Assembly: GCA_028279215.1 (NCBI GenBank) | Contig: JANQOF010000050.1 | Location: 1-64,000, forward strand | Source: Pirellulales bacterium | GTDB lineage: Bacteria > Planctomycetota > Planctomycetia > Pirellulales > Lacipirellulaceae | Direction: 5' to 3' | Length of the DNA: 64,000 nt | Notes under the pieces: generated by a model | Told to the model about the DNA's origin: nothing | Seen by the model: the letters and a program-made list of their open reading frames with translations, nothing else | Database searches by the model: none | Position numbers and translations under genes: made by a program | In this document: positions 9,255 to 17,689 of the stretch, piece by piece | How the letters are laid out: every line of letters starts with the position of its first letter | How positions within the stretch are numbered: the stretch's first letter is position 1

Positions 9255-9599
9255 TCACCCAGCTTGCCGCCAGCCCTTTGCGGTTGGGCGGAATACATTT
9301 GCCGCAAACTTGGAACGGCGGTAGTCGCCGTCGCAGCTTGTGGATTCGACGACAAGCGAGCCGTCGTGGTAGTACGCACCAACGTAGCGAAGCTGGTAGG
9401 GCGATGGCGGCGGGGTTGTAGCTCGCCTGTCGGGCCGTTGGCACGCGCGGCAACAATCCTTGCGACAATTGAGCCAGCGACGGCGTATCCATTTGAACTC
9501 TCGACCGCAGTCGCATCGGACCGTCGCATGATTGCCGTCAACGGCGACGAGAACTAGATTACCTCGTCGATACCCTACGGTCTCTACAGATTCTCGCAC
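9255..9599 (-). CDS. Small putative zinc-binding protein
   Basis: 114 residues from a GTG at 9599. The centre holds a cysteine cluster, RCDCGREFKW then NCRKDCCRACQ (two CxC/CxxC-like knuckles about 20 residues apart). This is the pattern of small zinc-ribbon proteins common in phages and mobile elements of unknown role. The flanks show a short beta-like stretch (NLVLVAVDGNHATVRC) before the cysteines and an aromatic region (YVGAYYHDGSLVVES) after them. No strong ribosome binding site is seen. It is the only plausible gene in the first 2.2 kb of the element. Confidence 0.5.
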   Translation of the reverse strand: MRESVETVGYRRGNLVLVAVDGNHATVRCDCGREFKWIRRRWLNCRKDCCRACQRPDRRATTPPPSPYQLRYVGAYYHDGSLVVESTSCDGDYRRSKFAANVFRPTAKGWRQAG

Positions 9600-11064
9600 T
9601 ATTGACGTCGCATGTTAACGGAAGAGTTCGCGATATTGCCGTCACGTGATGACGGCATAGTTCTCACACTTATTCGCGCGAGACATTGTTAACGCCGCCT
9701 GACGGCGGCTACTTCGGCGACACTGCTTCGCAGCGTCACCTCGTAGGTTATTTTGTTTCCGGCGTTTGCAGAGGTTTAGGGAAGAGGCTCTCTGGCTCTC
9801 TGGCTCTCTGGCTCTCTTTATGTGCCAAATTGTACGCCCTGGTAGCCGCCTTAACTCAATCCGCTCGGGGTGTGCTTCTTTTAGCCCCTAAGGTTTCCGC
9901 TCTCGGCCTCGGATACAATCAAATTGTCCCGCCCAGATTCTTTTACCTCGCGTGCAGGCGGCTGCGAGGTTGTCTCGATTTGTCGATGTGTTGAGTCTCA
10001 CAATCACTGGTCGGCTTGCGTCGGCCCAGGCCCCATTTTTGGTTTCTAGTGTTAGGCAATGGGGAGCCCCTCTACACTCCATAGTATACAAGAATTCACT
10101 AATCTCAAGCATAATCCGTGCCGATTCGCAGGACGGTCCTCCAGCCGATTCGCAAGTTGTTCCAAGCTAACGACTTAGCGCCGAGAGTATTTTTTGGGGT
10201 GGAACTACATTCGTAAGTCGTTGCTGTGTATTCAGTTGCGGCTGCAAGCCAGGACCCACGCTGGATTTTGCGGAACGCCGCAAACATTGTGCGCGCATAT
10301 GCAATCAGCCCCGATTGGACACACTCTCCCTCGTAAGAGGCATCCAGAGCCTCTGAATCGCGCCCTCGCCGCCTCGTGGCCCCGCGTGGGCGAACCAGTC
10401 AACATCGCGTGACACGGCGTTCTGGAGGCAATGAACGTACGTTCAGGCATCGAGGTGGTTGGCCTGGCTACATCCCCCTGACGGGACGCGACCCTGCGAC
10501 ACCGCGGCTAGCAGTTGAATCAGCAGTGTCGCCGGAGACAATTCCCCGCGAATAGGCGCGAAGCCGTCGCGTAGTTTTCGCGCTAGCGTAGATCAATTAC
10601 ACCTCGTCGTCGCTCGGCGTCGCTGTATGGCTATTCCCAACACGGAGGCAGCGGTCGATCGGTGGGCGCTTAGCAGGTGCCGTCACATTCAACACAGCAA
10701 ACGCACTAGAACGTACAAGACTGCGGGTCATTTTCTGGTGGGATATCGCCGCGGCCGAAGGCACTTGGGCGGGGCTGCCAATCTGGACGAAGTTGTCTCA
10801 ATTGCTGCCGTCCAAGACATAAGGTCACCACCGACTGGTGGACTCAGCGGGTGTTGTGGTAGTGCAGGGCAACAAACTACTAGCACTCTCTTGCAACTGA
10901 ATTGCATTTCACATAGACTCCTCGGTCCCACCTCTCTCTGCCAGCCTGAGAACCTCCCTCTGCCAGCTTGAGAATAGTCATGATTTGACCATCGCTTGTA
11001 GCGTCGGCAAGCACTATTTCATGACAGTGCTTACTTCTGAGGAGATACGCACGAAGTTGGTTTG
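9600..11064. other. Long non-coding stretch with palindromes
   Basis: About 1.5 kb without a convincing gene. Visible structures: a 19-bp inverted repeat at 9638-9656 (GCCGTCA / TGACGGC, containing TCACGTGA), a GC-rich hairpin at 9694-9709 (GCCGCC / GGCGGC, 4-base loop) and the 8-bp tandem repeat at 9786-9817. Open frames here, such as 10627-10971, show no motif, biased composition or ribosome binding site. The stretch precedes the DUF1559 gene and should hold its promoter. Confidence 0.5.
9786..9817. repeat. Tandem 8-bp repeat, four copies
   Basis: Four perfect copies of GGCTCTCT. It lies in non-coding sequence, so it does not look like a phase-variable coding repeat. It could be a slippage-prone site. 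Confidence 0.85.
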
Positions 11065-12132
11065 ATGCGCCGAGTTCTTGGTTTTACCCTTGTTGAGTTG
11101 TTGGTCGTCATTGCCATTATTGGCATCTTGGTCGCACTATTGTTGCCCGCCGTGCAAGCAGCGAGAGAATCGGCTCGTCGAACGCAGTGCGTCAACAACC
11201 TCAAACAGCTTGGGCTTGCTCTACAGAACCACCACTCCGCCCTTGGGTACTTCCCAAAGAGCCAAACGGCCAGTGGGCGCAGTTCAAATGACGATTGCGA
11301 ACCAGGTTACTACAGTTGGCTCGTGTTTTTGTTGCCGTACATCGAACAGGGCGCTTTGTACGACTCGATCGACCTTAGCGTCAACATGGCCGACGCGTGC
11401 GGCAGCGGGGCGCCGATCAGTGCGAACCATGCGAATGCAAGTGCCGCTGCGGCAGTGGTAGGCGAGCTCCTGTGCCCATCCGACGGCATCTCCAGAGGGA
11501 ATGCCATCGTGATGGGAACCGCCGACCCAGCCGGCGACAACTACGCGGCGAACGCCGGGTGGCCCTCCCAAGCAAGCGGCTACAACGGGGAACGCCCCAC
11601 ACCGGGCGATTACAACGGGATAGTCTCTCTCCAGAATCCGGGCAAACCGGCGAGTTGGCATCCTTCCGGCAAGGTCAGCATCAAACAAATCACGGACGGC
11701 ACTTCGAACACTGCGGCGGTCGCCGAGCGACTGATTCAAACTGGCGCCAGCCTTGATGAAATCCGCAACGCCCCGTCCCGACTCAAGTCGTTTCATGTTA
11801 CTGGCTCGGCTCGGCCGCTAGACCGCATGCGCGACCGCTGTGATGCCGGCGCGACGCACGCGGACGCGGTCGCAGCTGCGTACATCGGCCGCGCCTGGAT
11901 TTCTGGCTGGACGCCTACCGGGCCTACCTACATGCACCTCAATACGCCGAATACGCACCACTGCCACTTTCAGAACCTTGATGCGAACGGAGACTTCGCA
12001 GTCACGCCGGCGAGCAACCATCCAGGAGGAGTGAACGTTGCAATGGCCGACGGACACGTCGAGTTTGTCTCTGACGACGTCGAACCTATGGCGTGGTGGG
12101 CCCTCGGCAGCCGCGACGGCGGAGAAAGATAG
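11065..12132 (+). CDS. DUF1559 prepilin-like surface protein
   Basis: 355 residues. It begins [18 protein letters not shown], a type IV prepilin leader: basic tip, G-F cleavage site, glutamate at position 5 of the mature part. Then comes the planctomycete DUF1559 signature [20 protein letters not shown] and [21 protein letters not shown]. The C-terminus carries the usual [17 protein letters not shown] block. Members are exported pilin/pseudopilin-like proteins, very numerous in Planctomycetes, with no established role. I chose the ATG at 11065 over TTG at 11062; GAGGAG is upstream but about 20 bases away. The next gene starts 6 bases after its stop, so it leads a surface-protein operon. Confidence 0.9.
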   Translation: MRRVLGFTLVELLVVIAIIGILVALLLPAVQAARESARRTQCVNNLKQLGLALQNHHSALGYFPKSQTASGRSSNDDCEPGYYSWLVFLLPYIEQGALYDSIDLSVNMADACGSGAPISANHANASAAAAVVGELLCPSDGISRGNAIVMGTADPAGDNYAANAGWPSQASGYNGERPTPGDYNGIVSLQNPGKPASWHPSGKVSIKQITDGTSNTAAVAERLIQTGASLDEIRNAPSRLKSFHVTGSARPLDRMRDRCDAGATHADAVAAAYIGRAWISGWTPTGPTYMHLNTPNTHHCHFQNLDANGDFAVTPASNHPGGVNVAMADGHVEFVSDDVEPMAWWALGSRDGGER

Positions 12133-12138
12133 GTCCCA

Positions 12139-13173
12139 ATGATGTTAAAGCTACTCCCTTCCTTGGTGGTTTCTTGTCTCGTTTCGCATCCGGTGCTTTT
12201 GCATGCCCAGAGCATGCACTCCGATGTGGAATTTGGCTACGACGCCAATCAGATCGACGTCAAAGTAACAGACACGACCGGGGCCCGGGTTGGCGTAGGG
12301 GACTTCGCTTTGGACGGGCTATTCCGGCAATTCGAAGAGAATCCTGGCTTTGCGTCGGAGAGTGACGTGGGGCTGGGGATCAATCCGTCAGACACGATCG
12401 TTTACAACGTGCTCGATAACTTGCTCTTCTGGAACGGCGCTGGCTTCGCGACGCCAAATCCATCGACCCAAGTCCGGATCGAAAACAATGGCGCGGTGCC
12501 CGACACGCTTGTCAGCAGTTCGAGCGGCAGCCAGTCAGGCGGATTTGATCCGCCGACGAACGTCATTGGTCAGGCGGATGGCATTGGTGATTTTCACAGT
12601 CACGTCGATTATCACTTGGAGCCAAACATCGCTCCTAATCCGCCACCACTGCCGGAGATCGGGGCTTACGGGCTTAAACTGTCACTCGCAACCGATGCTG
12701 TCGGCATCGCGGACTCTGACCCGTTTCTGATCGTATTCAACTTCGGTCTTGATTCAATCGGATTCGAGAATGCTGTCGAACAGTTTGCCGAGTTGCTCGC
12801 CCCGGACCTGCCGGGTGACTTCGACCGTAGTGGCGCTGTGGACGGCGATGATTATCTGCTATGGCGGCAGCAATTTGGTTCACTCTCAATTACGCCGGGA
12901 AGCGGCGCCGACGGCAACAACGATGGAGTCGTCAACCTAGGCGACTACACGGTCTGGCGAGACCATCTTGGGGCGGCGACAGGGCTCGACGTTGACCGAG
13001 CAGATTCCTTCGAGTGGCAACGCCAACTCGCTTCGACCGGATCGCCAGCAACCCGCGACAGCTCTTCTGCTGTGCCAGAACCTTCGACGTTGGCGATCGC
13101 CGCCAGCGCAATCTGTGGAGGACTCCTAGCAGGCCGACGACGACTGTCCGGTGAGTTCTTCCGCTCACGTTAA
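12139..13173 (+). CDS. PEP-CTERM surface protein, His-containing, with dockerin-like repeat
   Basis: 344 residues. Signal peptide to about residue 24, then SMHSDVEFGYDANQIDV. Domain one (about 25-215) resembles the choice-of-anchor-M type surface proteins: H-S-D-V-E-F-G at the start, DFHSHVDYHLEP in the middle and SDPFLIVFNFGLD at the end. A dockerin-like calcium repeat follows (PGDFDRSGAVDGDDYLLW and DGVVNLGDYTVWRDHLGAA). The protein ends with PEP-CTERM (VPEPSTLAI, helix, GRRR). Related actinobacterial anchor-M proteins sit beside metal ABC transporters, so metal binding through the histidines is possible but is inference. It follows the DUF1559 gene by 6 bases and is a paralogue of the next gene. 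Confidence 0.78.
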   Translation: MMLKLLPSLVVSCLVSHPVLLHAQSMHSDVEFGYDANQIDVKVTDTTGARVGVGDFALDGLFRQFEENPGFASESDVGLGINPSDTIVYNVLDNLLFWNGAGFATPNPSTQVRIENNGAVPDTLVSSSSGSQSGGFDPPTNVIGQADGIGDFHSHVDYHLEPNIAPNPPPLPEIGAYGLKLSLATDAVGIADSDPFLIVFNFGLDSIGFENAVEQFAELLAPDLPGDFDRSGAVDGDDYLLWRQQFGSLSITPGSGADGNNDGVVNLGDYTVWRDHLGAATGLDVDRADSFEWQRQLASTGSPATRDSSSAVPEPSTLAIAASAICGGLLAGRRRLSGEFFRSR

Positions 13174-13235
13174 CAGCTCTAGCTAGAGATGAAAGAGAGG
13201 TGCCTATCGTGTGACACAGGTTTGCGTTTCCCTAC

Positions 13236-13272
13236 GCATTTGCAGGTGAATGGTTATTGCGTTTGCAAATGC
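13236..13272. promoter_or_regulatory. Inverted repeat between the two paralogous surface genes
   Basis: Perfect 9-bp arms (GCATTTGCA / TGCAAATGC) 19 bases apart, 58 bases before the start of the gene at 13331. It could be an operator that gives the downstream pair its own control. I do not match it to a known box. Confidence 0.4.
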
Positions 13273-13330
13273 ACGGCATTAACAACGTTCGTTTACTAGA
13301 CCCGACTTACAACATCAGGGAAAAGTACTA

Positions 13331-14056
13331 ATGCTTTCATTTCTACAGAAGTTTGGCGTTGCAGCGCCGCTCGTGGCTGCGTTGAGCAACCCCCATCTCG
13401 CCTCGGCCCAGCACAGTGACATCGAAATCGGCTACAAAGACGGCAAGATCGCTCTTGAGATCGGCTCGGAAGGGCGTGTGTTCAGGGGAGATTTCCCGAC
13501 TAGCGACTTGTTCGAGCAAACCACGGACGACCCCGGCTTCGCAACGAACGTCGCCGAGGACCTGCTCGTGAATGGTCTGGATGTCATCGACTACAACATC
13601 CTCGGTCCGCTCGGTTACCACGACGGGACGAGCTTCTCAACCGTCCCCGCAGGAGCCAACATCACCATCGAAGACAACCCAGGAGGTTCACTCGTCGTCG
13701 ATGCTCTGACGGTTGGGCCGGTAACGGGCCCGCGATTCATCGGCCAGGCGAACAGCAGTGGCAATGTTCACAGCCACATCGATTTCGCGCTTAATCCGCT
13801 CTCCCTCGATGCTCCAGCGTACGGGGCGTATGGCTTGTTGATGGAGTTGACCACGGACGAGCCGGGCATAGCGAATTCGGACCCGTTCTACATCGTGTTC
13901 AACTTCGGGCTCGAAGCGCCCCAGTTTGATCAGGCTGTAGGCGACTTTGCCGCTCGGATACCGGAGCCGGCGTCGCTTGTGCTCGCTGGGCTCGGCGCTG
14001 TCGGCGTCGGTTGCCTGCGGAAGCGGTCCGTCTTGCAGCGCCGCTCAGTTGCTTGA
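13331..14056 (+). CDS. PEP-CTERM surface protein, paralogue of the preceding gene
   Basis: 241 residues. Signal peptide ending near SASAQ-type SAQ (NPHLASAQ), then HSDIEIGYKDGKIAL. It shares with the gene at 12139 the same order of blocks: H-S-D-x-E, NPGF/DPGFAT, V(I)DYNILGPLGYHDG, GNVHSHIDFAL, YGAYGLLMELTT, ANSDPFYIVFNFGLE. Unlike its paralogue it has no dockerin-like repeat and goes straight to the PEP-CTERM tail (IPEPASLVLAG, helix, RKR). The conserved histidines at both ends of the domain suggest a ligand site, perhaps for a metal. It lies 157 bases after the paralogue, with a palindrome between. Confidence 0.78.
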   Translation: MLSFLQKFGVAAPLVAALSNPHLASAQHSDIEIGYKDGKIALEIGSEGRVFRGDFPTSDLFEQTTDDPGFATNVAEDLLVNGLDVIDYNILGPLGYHDGTSFSTVPAGANITIEDNPGGSLVVDALTVGPVTGPRFIGQANSSGNVHSHIDFALNPLSLDAPAYGAYGLLMELTTDEPGIANSDPFYIVFNFGLEAPQFDQAVGDFAARIPEPASLVLAGLGAVGVGCLRKRSVLQRRSVA

Positions 14057-14151
14057 CGACGCTCCGTCTATCGAGACGTTTACACGATTGCTCCGGCGAT
14101 CGTCACACAATCGAATTTGTACTTACTAGCACCTTTCTTGGAGTAGAACCA

Positions 14152-15219
14152 ATGATGAAGAAGACCGCACTCACTTTGCTTGTTGGAATCGCACTGAATT
14201 GCCAAGTAACCCACGCTGCCGTCATCTTTGACTGGGCCTATATCGGAAACGCCGGGAATGCCCCGGACACGCCTCCGACAATTGACTTAGGCGGAGGTAT
14301 CTCCTTCCCCACTCGTGACCCGCACGGCGCTGTCGCGTACGACTACCGCATCAGCAAGCACGAGGTAACCAACGCCCAATACACGGAGTTCCTCAACGCC
14401 GTCGATCCCGAGGGAACAAACGCACTTGATCTCTACGACGACGAAATGGCCAGCCATGGGAACGGAGGTATCCTGTTCGACGGCGGTGCCGCGGACGGCT
14501 CCAAGTACCAGGTGAAGCAAGGGCGTAGCAACAACCCCGTTGTCTTCGTTACTTTCTTCGACGCCATGCGGTTCACCAACTGGCTCGAAAACGGCCAGGG
14601 AAGCGGCGACACCGAAGCGGGCGTCTACACGATCGGCAGCGGCACCGACGAGGTTCGGAACTCGAACGCCAGCTATTTCCTCCCGACTGTTGACGAGTGG
14701 TTCAAGGCGGCCTACCACAAGAACGACGGCGTCACCGGCAACTACTGGGGATACGCGACATCGACCGACGACCAGCCCTACAGCGACCAACCCTCGGGTG
14801 GCGACGCGCCGGACCCATCGAACGTCGCCAACTACAACTTCGACGACATCGATGACCTCAATGGTTACAACGATGGCTATGCGGTTACCGGCTCGCCGAT
14901 CCTGGCCGATGGACAAAACTACCTCACAGACGTTGGCGCCTACTCGTCAGCGACGAGCCCCTACGGCACTTTTGATCAAACCGGAAACGTTTCGGAGTGG
15001 ACCGAGACGGTCGCGGGCATCGGAGGCAACGCACGAGACACGCGGGGTGGCAGTTGGTCGGGCAACCTGATGAGGATATCTACGGACATCGACTACGGTA
15101 CTACACCGGGCAGCAGCGGCAGCTTGGTGGGCTTCCGTGTCGCGAGTGTGGTGCCCGAGCCAGCGAGCCTCGTGATGGGCGTGCTCGCGATGATGGCTGT
15201 TGCCTTGTGGCGTCGTTAG
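14152..15219 (+). CDS. PEP-CTERM protein with FGE-sulfatase (SUMF1) domain
   Basis: 355 residues. Signal peptide (LTLLVGIALNCQVTHA), then a formylglycine-generating-enzyme fold: YDYRISKHEVTNAQYTEFLNAV, VVFVTFFDAMRFTNWLENG, YFLPTVDEWFKAAYHK, TGNVSEWTE and RGGSWSGN. It ends with a PEP-CTERM tail (VPEPASLVMG, helix, WRR). I see no paired active-site cysteines of true FGE enzymes, so this is probably one of the many non-catalytic family members that bind ligands or surfaces. The frame is open from 14011, but the ATG at 14152 has TTGGAG upstream and starts the signal peptide. It is the last gene of the first surface cassette. Confidence 0.85.
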   Translation: MMKKTALTLLVGIALNCQVTHAAVIFDWAYIGNAGNAPDTPPTIDLGGGISFPTRDPHGAVAYDYRISKHEVTNAQYTEFLNAVDPEGTNALDLYDDEMASHGNGGILFDGGAADGSKYQVKQGRSNNPVVFVTFFDAMRFTNWLENGQGSGDTEAGVYTIGSGTDEVRNSNASYFLPTVDEWFKAAYHKNDGVTGNYWGYATSTDDQPYSDQPSGGDAPDPSNVANYNFDDIDDLNGYNDGYAVTGSPILADGQNYLTDVGAYSSATSPYGTFDQTGNVSEWTETVAGIGGNARDTRGGSWSGNLMRISTDIDYGTTPGSSGSLVGFRVASVVPEPASLVMGVLAMMAVALWRR

Positions 15220-15683
15220 AAGGTGACCAGCAAACGGTAGCCGTGGGCGGCTCACGGGCCGCCCATGGCACCTGAGGTACCAGAGCGCAGACAGTGCCAC
15301 ATGGCTCCCGACCACGGGCCGCACCATTGCGATGCCGGCTCGTGACAGAGCCGTGACGTGGCTGAATGACATGCTTGAGGCTGAAAGTGCAAACAAGTCC
15401 ATGGGATTCCAATTGCCCAGCACCTTGGTTGCAGCAGGACTCAAACTTGACAGGATTTGGGTAGAGGGTGGTGGTGGAAGGACAGGAAGACCGATACTCG
15501 CTAGCCGGGGCAGATATCCGCGGCAGATTTCGTTGATCCTTCCGCCTCACGATAGGGGCAGCGCCGGCATCCATTTTCGCAGCACTTGCCCCTCCGCAAG
15601 ATGAACTCCTCCGACAAGACGACGCGACCGTTGTCGATTCACTAGTCGCGGGAAGTTGCTTCCGTGCGATTCGATGCCATGGG
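15220..15683. other. Convergent intergenic region with hairpin
   Basis: Between the plus-strand FGE-domain gene and the minus-strand cassette. A GC-rich hairpin at 15245-15264 (GGGCGGC / GCCGCCC, 6-base loop) lies 25 bases after the FGE stop and may end transcription, although no T-run follows. I see nothing else in the remaining 400 bases. Confidence 0.5.
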
Positions 15684-16523
15684 TCAACTCCGCCTGGTTC
15701 GGCGAGCAAAGTGAACCGCCGATAGCCCCAACAGTGCGAGGAGAATCGTTCTCGGTTCGGGTACCGCATTGATCACGCCGACCGCGTCGATGTCCGCCCC
15801 ACTGCTGCTAAACGGCGTCGCGTACGGGTCGTTGACGATGTTCCCAAGCGAGTCCAGGGACGGCGTGTAGCTGGGATTGCCCGGCGCCGAGTCGATCCGC
15901 CCGACGACGTCAACCAGCCGTACGTGGGTAACGCTGTCCGTGTCCAGCAGCGAGGAAACGCCGACCAGTTCTTCGAGATCGAACGGTGTGCCAAATCCTT
16001 GGCGATACTTGCTGGCGAAGTTGTACAGATTGGTCGGGTCCAGAGCGCCGAAGCCACCGACCTGCACGTCGGTCGGAGTCTCGGATACCGCGTCGAAACG
16101 GAAGAAGTCCGAGCCGTTCGAGCTTACCTCCACGAACGCGAGTTCGAGAAACGTATCGGAGAAGCCATTCTCGAACACGGCGAAATCGGCGCCGGTGCCG
16201 TTCGTGATGGGATTGTCGAATGTGAGCGTGATCTGGCCGCCGTCGCCTAGCGACACAACGTCGAATGAATCCCCCACGGCAGGCCCGAGGGCCAAGGAGG
16301 GTGTGCCGAAGCTCGCGAGGGCGCCGGTAGGGTCGTTGATGTCCACCGGCCCGCGGGTGATCGAATCGACACCGGTGGCCCAAGCGACAAAGGCGGGATC
16401 GTCTTTGTCGATGGCGGTCGATCCGGGCAGACCGGCAGCGGGTGCAAAAGAACCCGCACCGGCAGGGGTTACGCTCGCTGCGCAGACAGCACAACTAAGC
16501 AAAGCAACTGTAGCAAGTCTCAT
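15684..16523 (-). CDS. PEP-CTERM surface protein, last gene of the cobalamin-riboswitch cassette
   Basis: 279 residues. Signal peptide (TVALLSCAVCAASVTPAGA), then a beta-rich domain with SLGDGGQITLTFDNPITNG, GADFAVFENGFSDTFLELAFVEVSSNG and VTHVRLVDVVGRIDS. The pattern FAVFENG...FLELAFVEVS is typical of cell-surface proteins that accompany DUF4465 genes in other phyla. It ends with PEP-CTERM (VPEPRTILLAL, helix, RRTRRS). The true start is the ATG at 16523, with GGAGG 9 bases upstream; a TTG further up is unlikely. It overlaps the end of the DUF4465 gene by 29 bases, so the two are translationally coupled and share the riboswitch-controlled transcript. Confidence 0.75.
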   Translation of the reverse strand: MRLATVALLSCAVCAASVTPAGAGSFAPAAGLPGSTAIDKDDPAFVAWATGVDSITRGPVDINDPTGALASFGTPSLALGPAVGDSFDVVSLGDGGQITLTFDNPITNGTGADFAVFENGFSDTFLELAFVEVSSNGSDFFRFDAVSETPTDVQVGGFGALDPTNLYNFASKYRQGFGTPFDLEELVGVSSLLDTDSVTHVRLVDVVGRIDSAPGNPSYTPSLDSLGNIVNDPYATPFSSSGADIDAVGVINAVPEPRTILLALLGLSAVHFARRTRRS

Positions 16524-17649
16524 GAGTCTCAACCTCCTCAGGTGAAAGTGCGAGCCACCGGCTACATTGCCGGCGACCCAAAAACAAAACAGAAATGGTG
16601 AACAGCATCCAACTCGCTGGTTCCGGGACCGGCCGGCCTATGCTCGGAGGCGCCGGGAGCGAACTACCAAAGTGCTCGCGCCACACCGTGTAGTCCGGCG
16701 CGTCAATCACCCCGCTCAGGTCGCCGTCGGCGTCGGCCCCCCGCCGCCCAACCTCGGCGCCGAGGTTGTCGCGCCATACGGTGTAGTCGGCCACGCTAAC
16801 AGCACCATCAGCGTTGTAGTCACCGGGCAGGACCTCCACGTCCAAACGGATGTCGTCGATCGCGAAGTACGCTGGCGTGTTTAGCCCGAAGATGCCGGCG
16901 TCGGTCGATGAGAGGTTGAAGTGGAGTTGGGCGGCCGCCGAAAGCGCCGTCAAATCCCACGGCGTCCACGCATCGACGATGTAGTCATCTGCCGGATCAC
17001 CAAAACGGTAATCGGCCAGGTAGAACTCGACTGCCGCCGCCAGCGGGATTCCTTGCTCGTCGGTTCCGTAGGCGGTGAGCTTGAACCAGTCGGGATCGCT
17101 GCCCGACTCGCCGCCAAACGGCTTGGCGAACTGGTCGCCCGTCTGCATCGACAGGGCGGCGTAGGTGGTGTTCGTCACTTGCGCGGACTGGATCGTTCTG
17201 CCCGCCGGCAAACGGAGCGTCGGCAGCGCGAACAGGTGGTCGGCGTTCATTGGGTTAAACGGGACCTCGCGGTTTAGGTTCGCGTCGAGGTCCCAGTAGC
17301 CGAAAGCGACGCCGTAGTTGTCCGCCCCCGGACCGGCGCCATCGCCGGTCACCGCGCTGAACTGGTTCAAGTAGCCGGGCGTGGTTACGTCGCTCGTGTT
17401 GGAGTAAGCGAAGCCGGTCCAACTCCCAAAGTCGTTGTTGTAGGCGTTGGTGAACTCGACACCGTGGCTGGCGAACTGCCCGACGGTCTCGGAGCCTTGC
17501 AGACCCTCGACGATCTCGCCATCGGCCACCGGCCCGCGAAAGTACGATTCGGGCGCTAGGACCAAGTCGTCGAATTCGACGACCTCGACGGCGGCGACAC
17601 GGCCGACCATCGCAAGGAGACCGACGGCGAAGAAGTAGCGAGTAGGCAT
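16495..17649 (-). CDS. DUF4465 PEP-CTERM protein, candidate surface cobalamin-binding protein
   Basis: 384 residues. Signal peptide (FAVGLLAMVGRVAAVE), then a DUF4465 domain (about 24-245): WTGFAYSNTSDVTTPGY, NQFSAVTGDG, NTTYAALSMQTGDQFAKPFGG, FYLADYRFGDPADDYIVD and GLNTPAYFAIDDI. A dockerin-like repeat follows (PGDYNADGAVSVADYTVW ... DAPDYTVWREHFGS), then PEP-CTERM (VPEPASWML). The tail runs on about 20 residues past the basic cluster. DUF4465 genes in Bacteroidetes often follow cobalamin riboswitches, and to my recollection surface B12-binding BtuH proteins carry related domains; here too a cobalamin riboswitch lies upstream. Start at 17649 with AAAGGA 9 bases before; ATG at 17685 is an alternative. 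Confidence 0.8.
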   Translation of the reverse strand: MPTRYFFAVGLLAMVGRVAAVEVVEFDDLVLAPESYFRGPVADGEIVEGLQGSETVGQFASHGVEFTNAYNNDFGSWTGFAYSNTSDVTTPGYLNQFSAVTGDGAGPGADNYGVAFGYWDLDANLNREVPFNPMNADHLFALPTLRLPAGRTIQSAQVTNTTYAALSMQTGDQFAKPFGGESGSDPDWFKLTAYGTDEQGIPLAAAVEFYLADYRFGDPADDYIVDAWTPWDLTALSAAAQLHFNLSSTDAGIFGLNTPAYFAIDDIRLDVEVLPGDYNADGAVSVADYTVWRDNLGAEVGRRGADADGDLSGVIDAPDYTVWREHFGSSLPAPPSIGRPVPEPASWMLFTISVLFLGRRQCSRWLALSPEEVETHETCYSCFA

Positions 17650-17689
17650 CGTAAAGCGTCCTTTCGAGACGTGCTCCTTTGTCATTGGG

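Noticed and set aside
9786..9817. Possible CRISPR array
   Set aside because: The repeat is a direct 8-bp tandem without spacers, and no cas gene is present anywhere in the window.
10627..10971. Possible 114-residue gene in the left arm
   Set aside because: No ribosome binding site, no motif and shadow-like composition.
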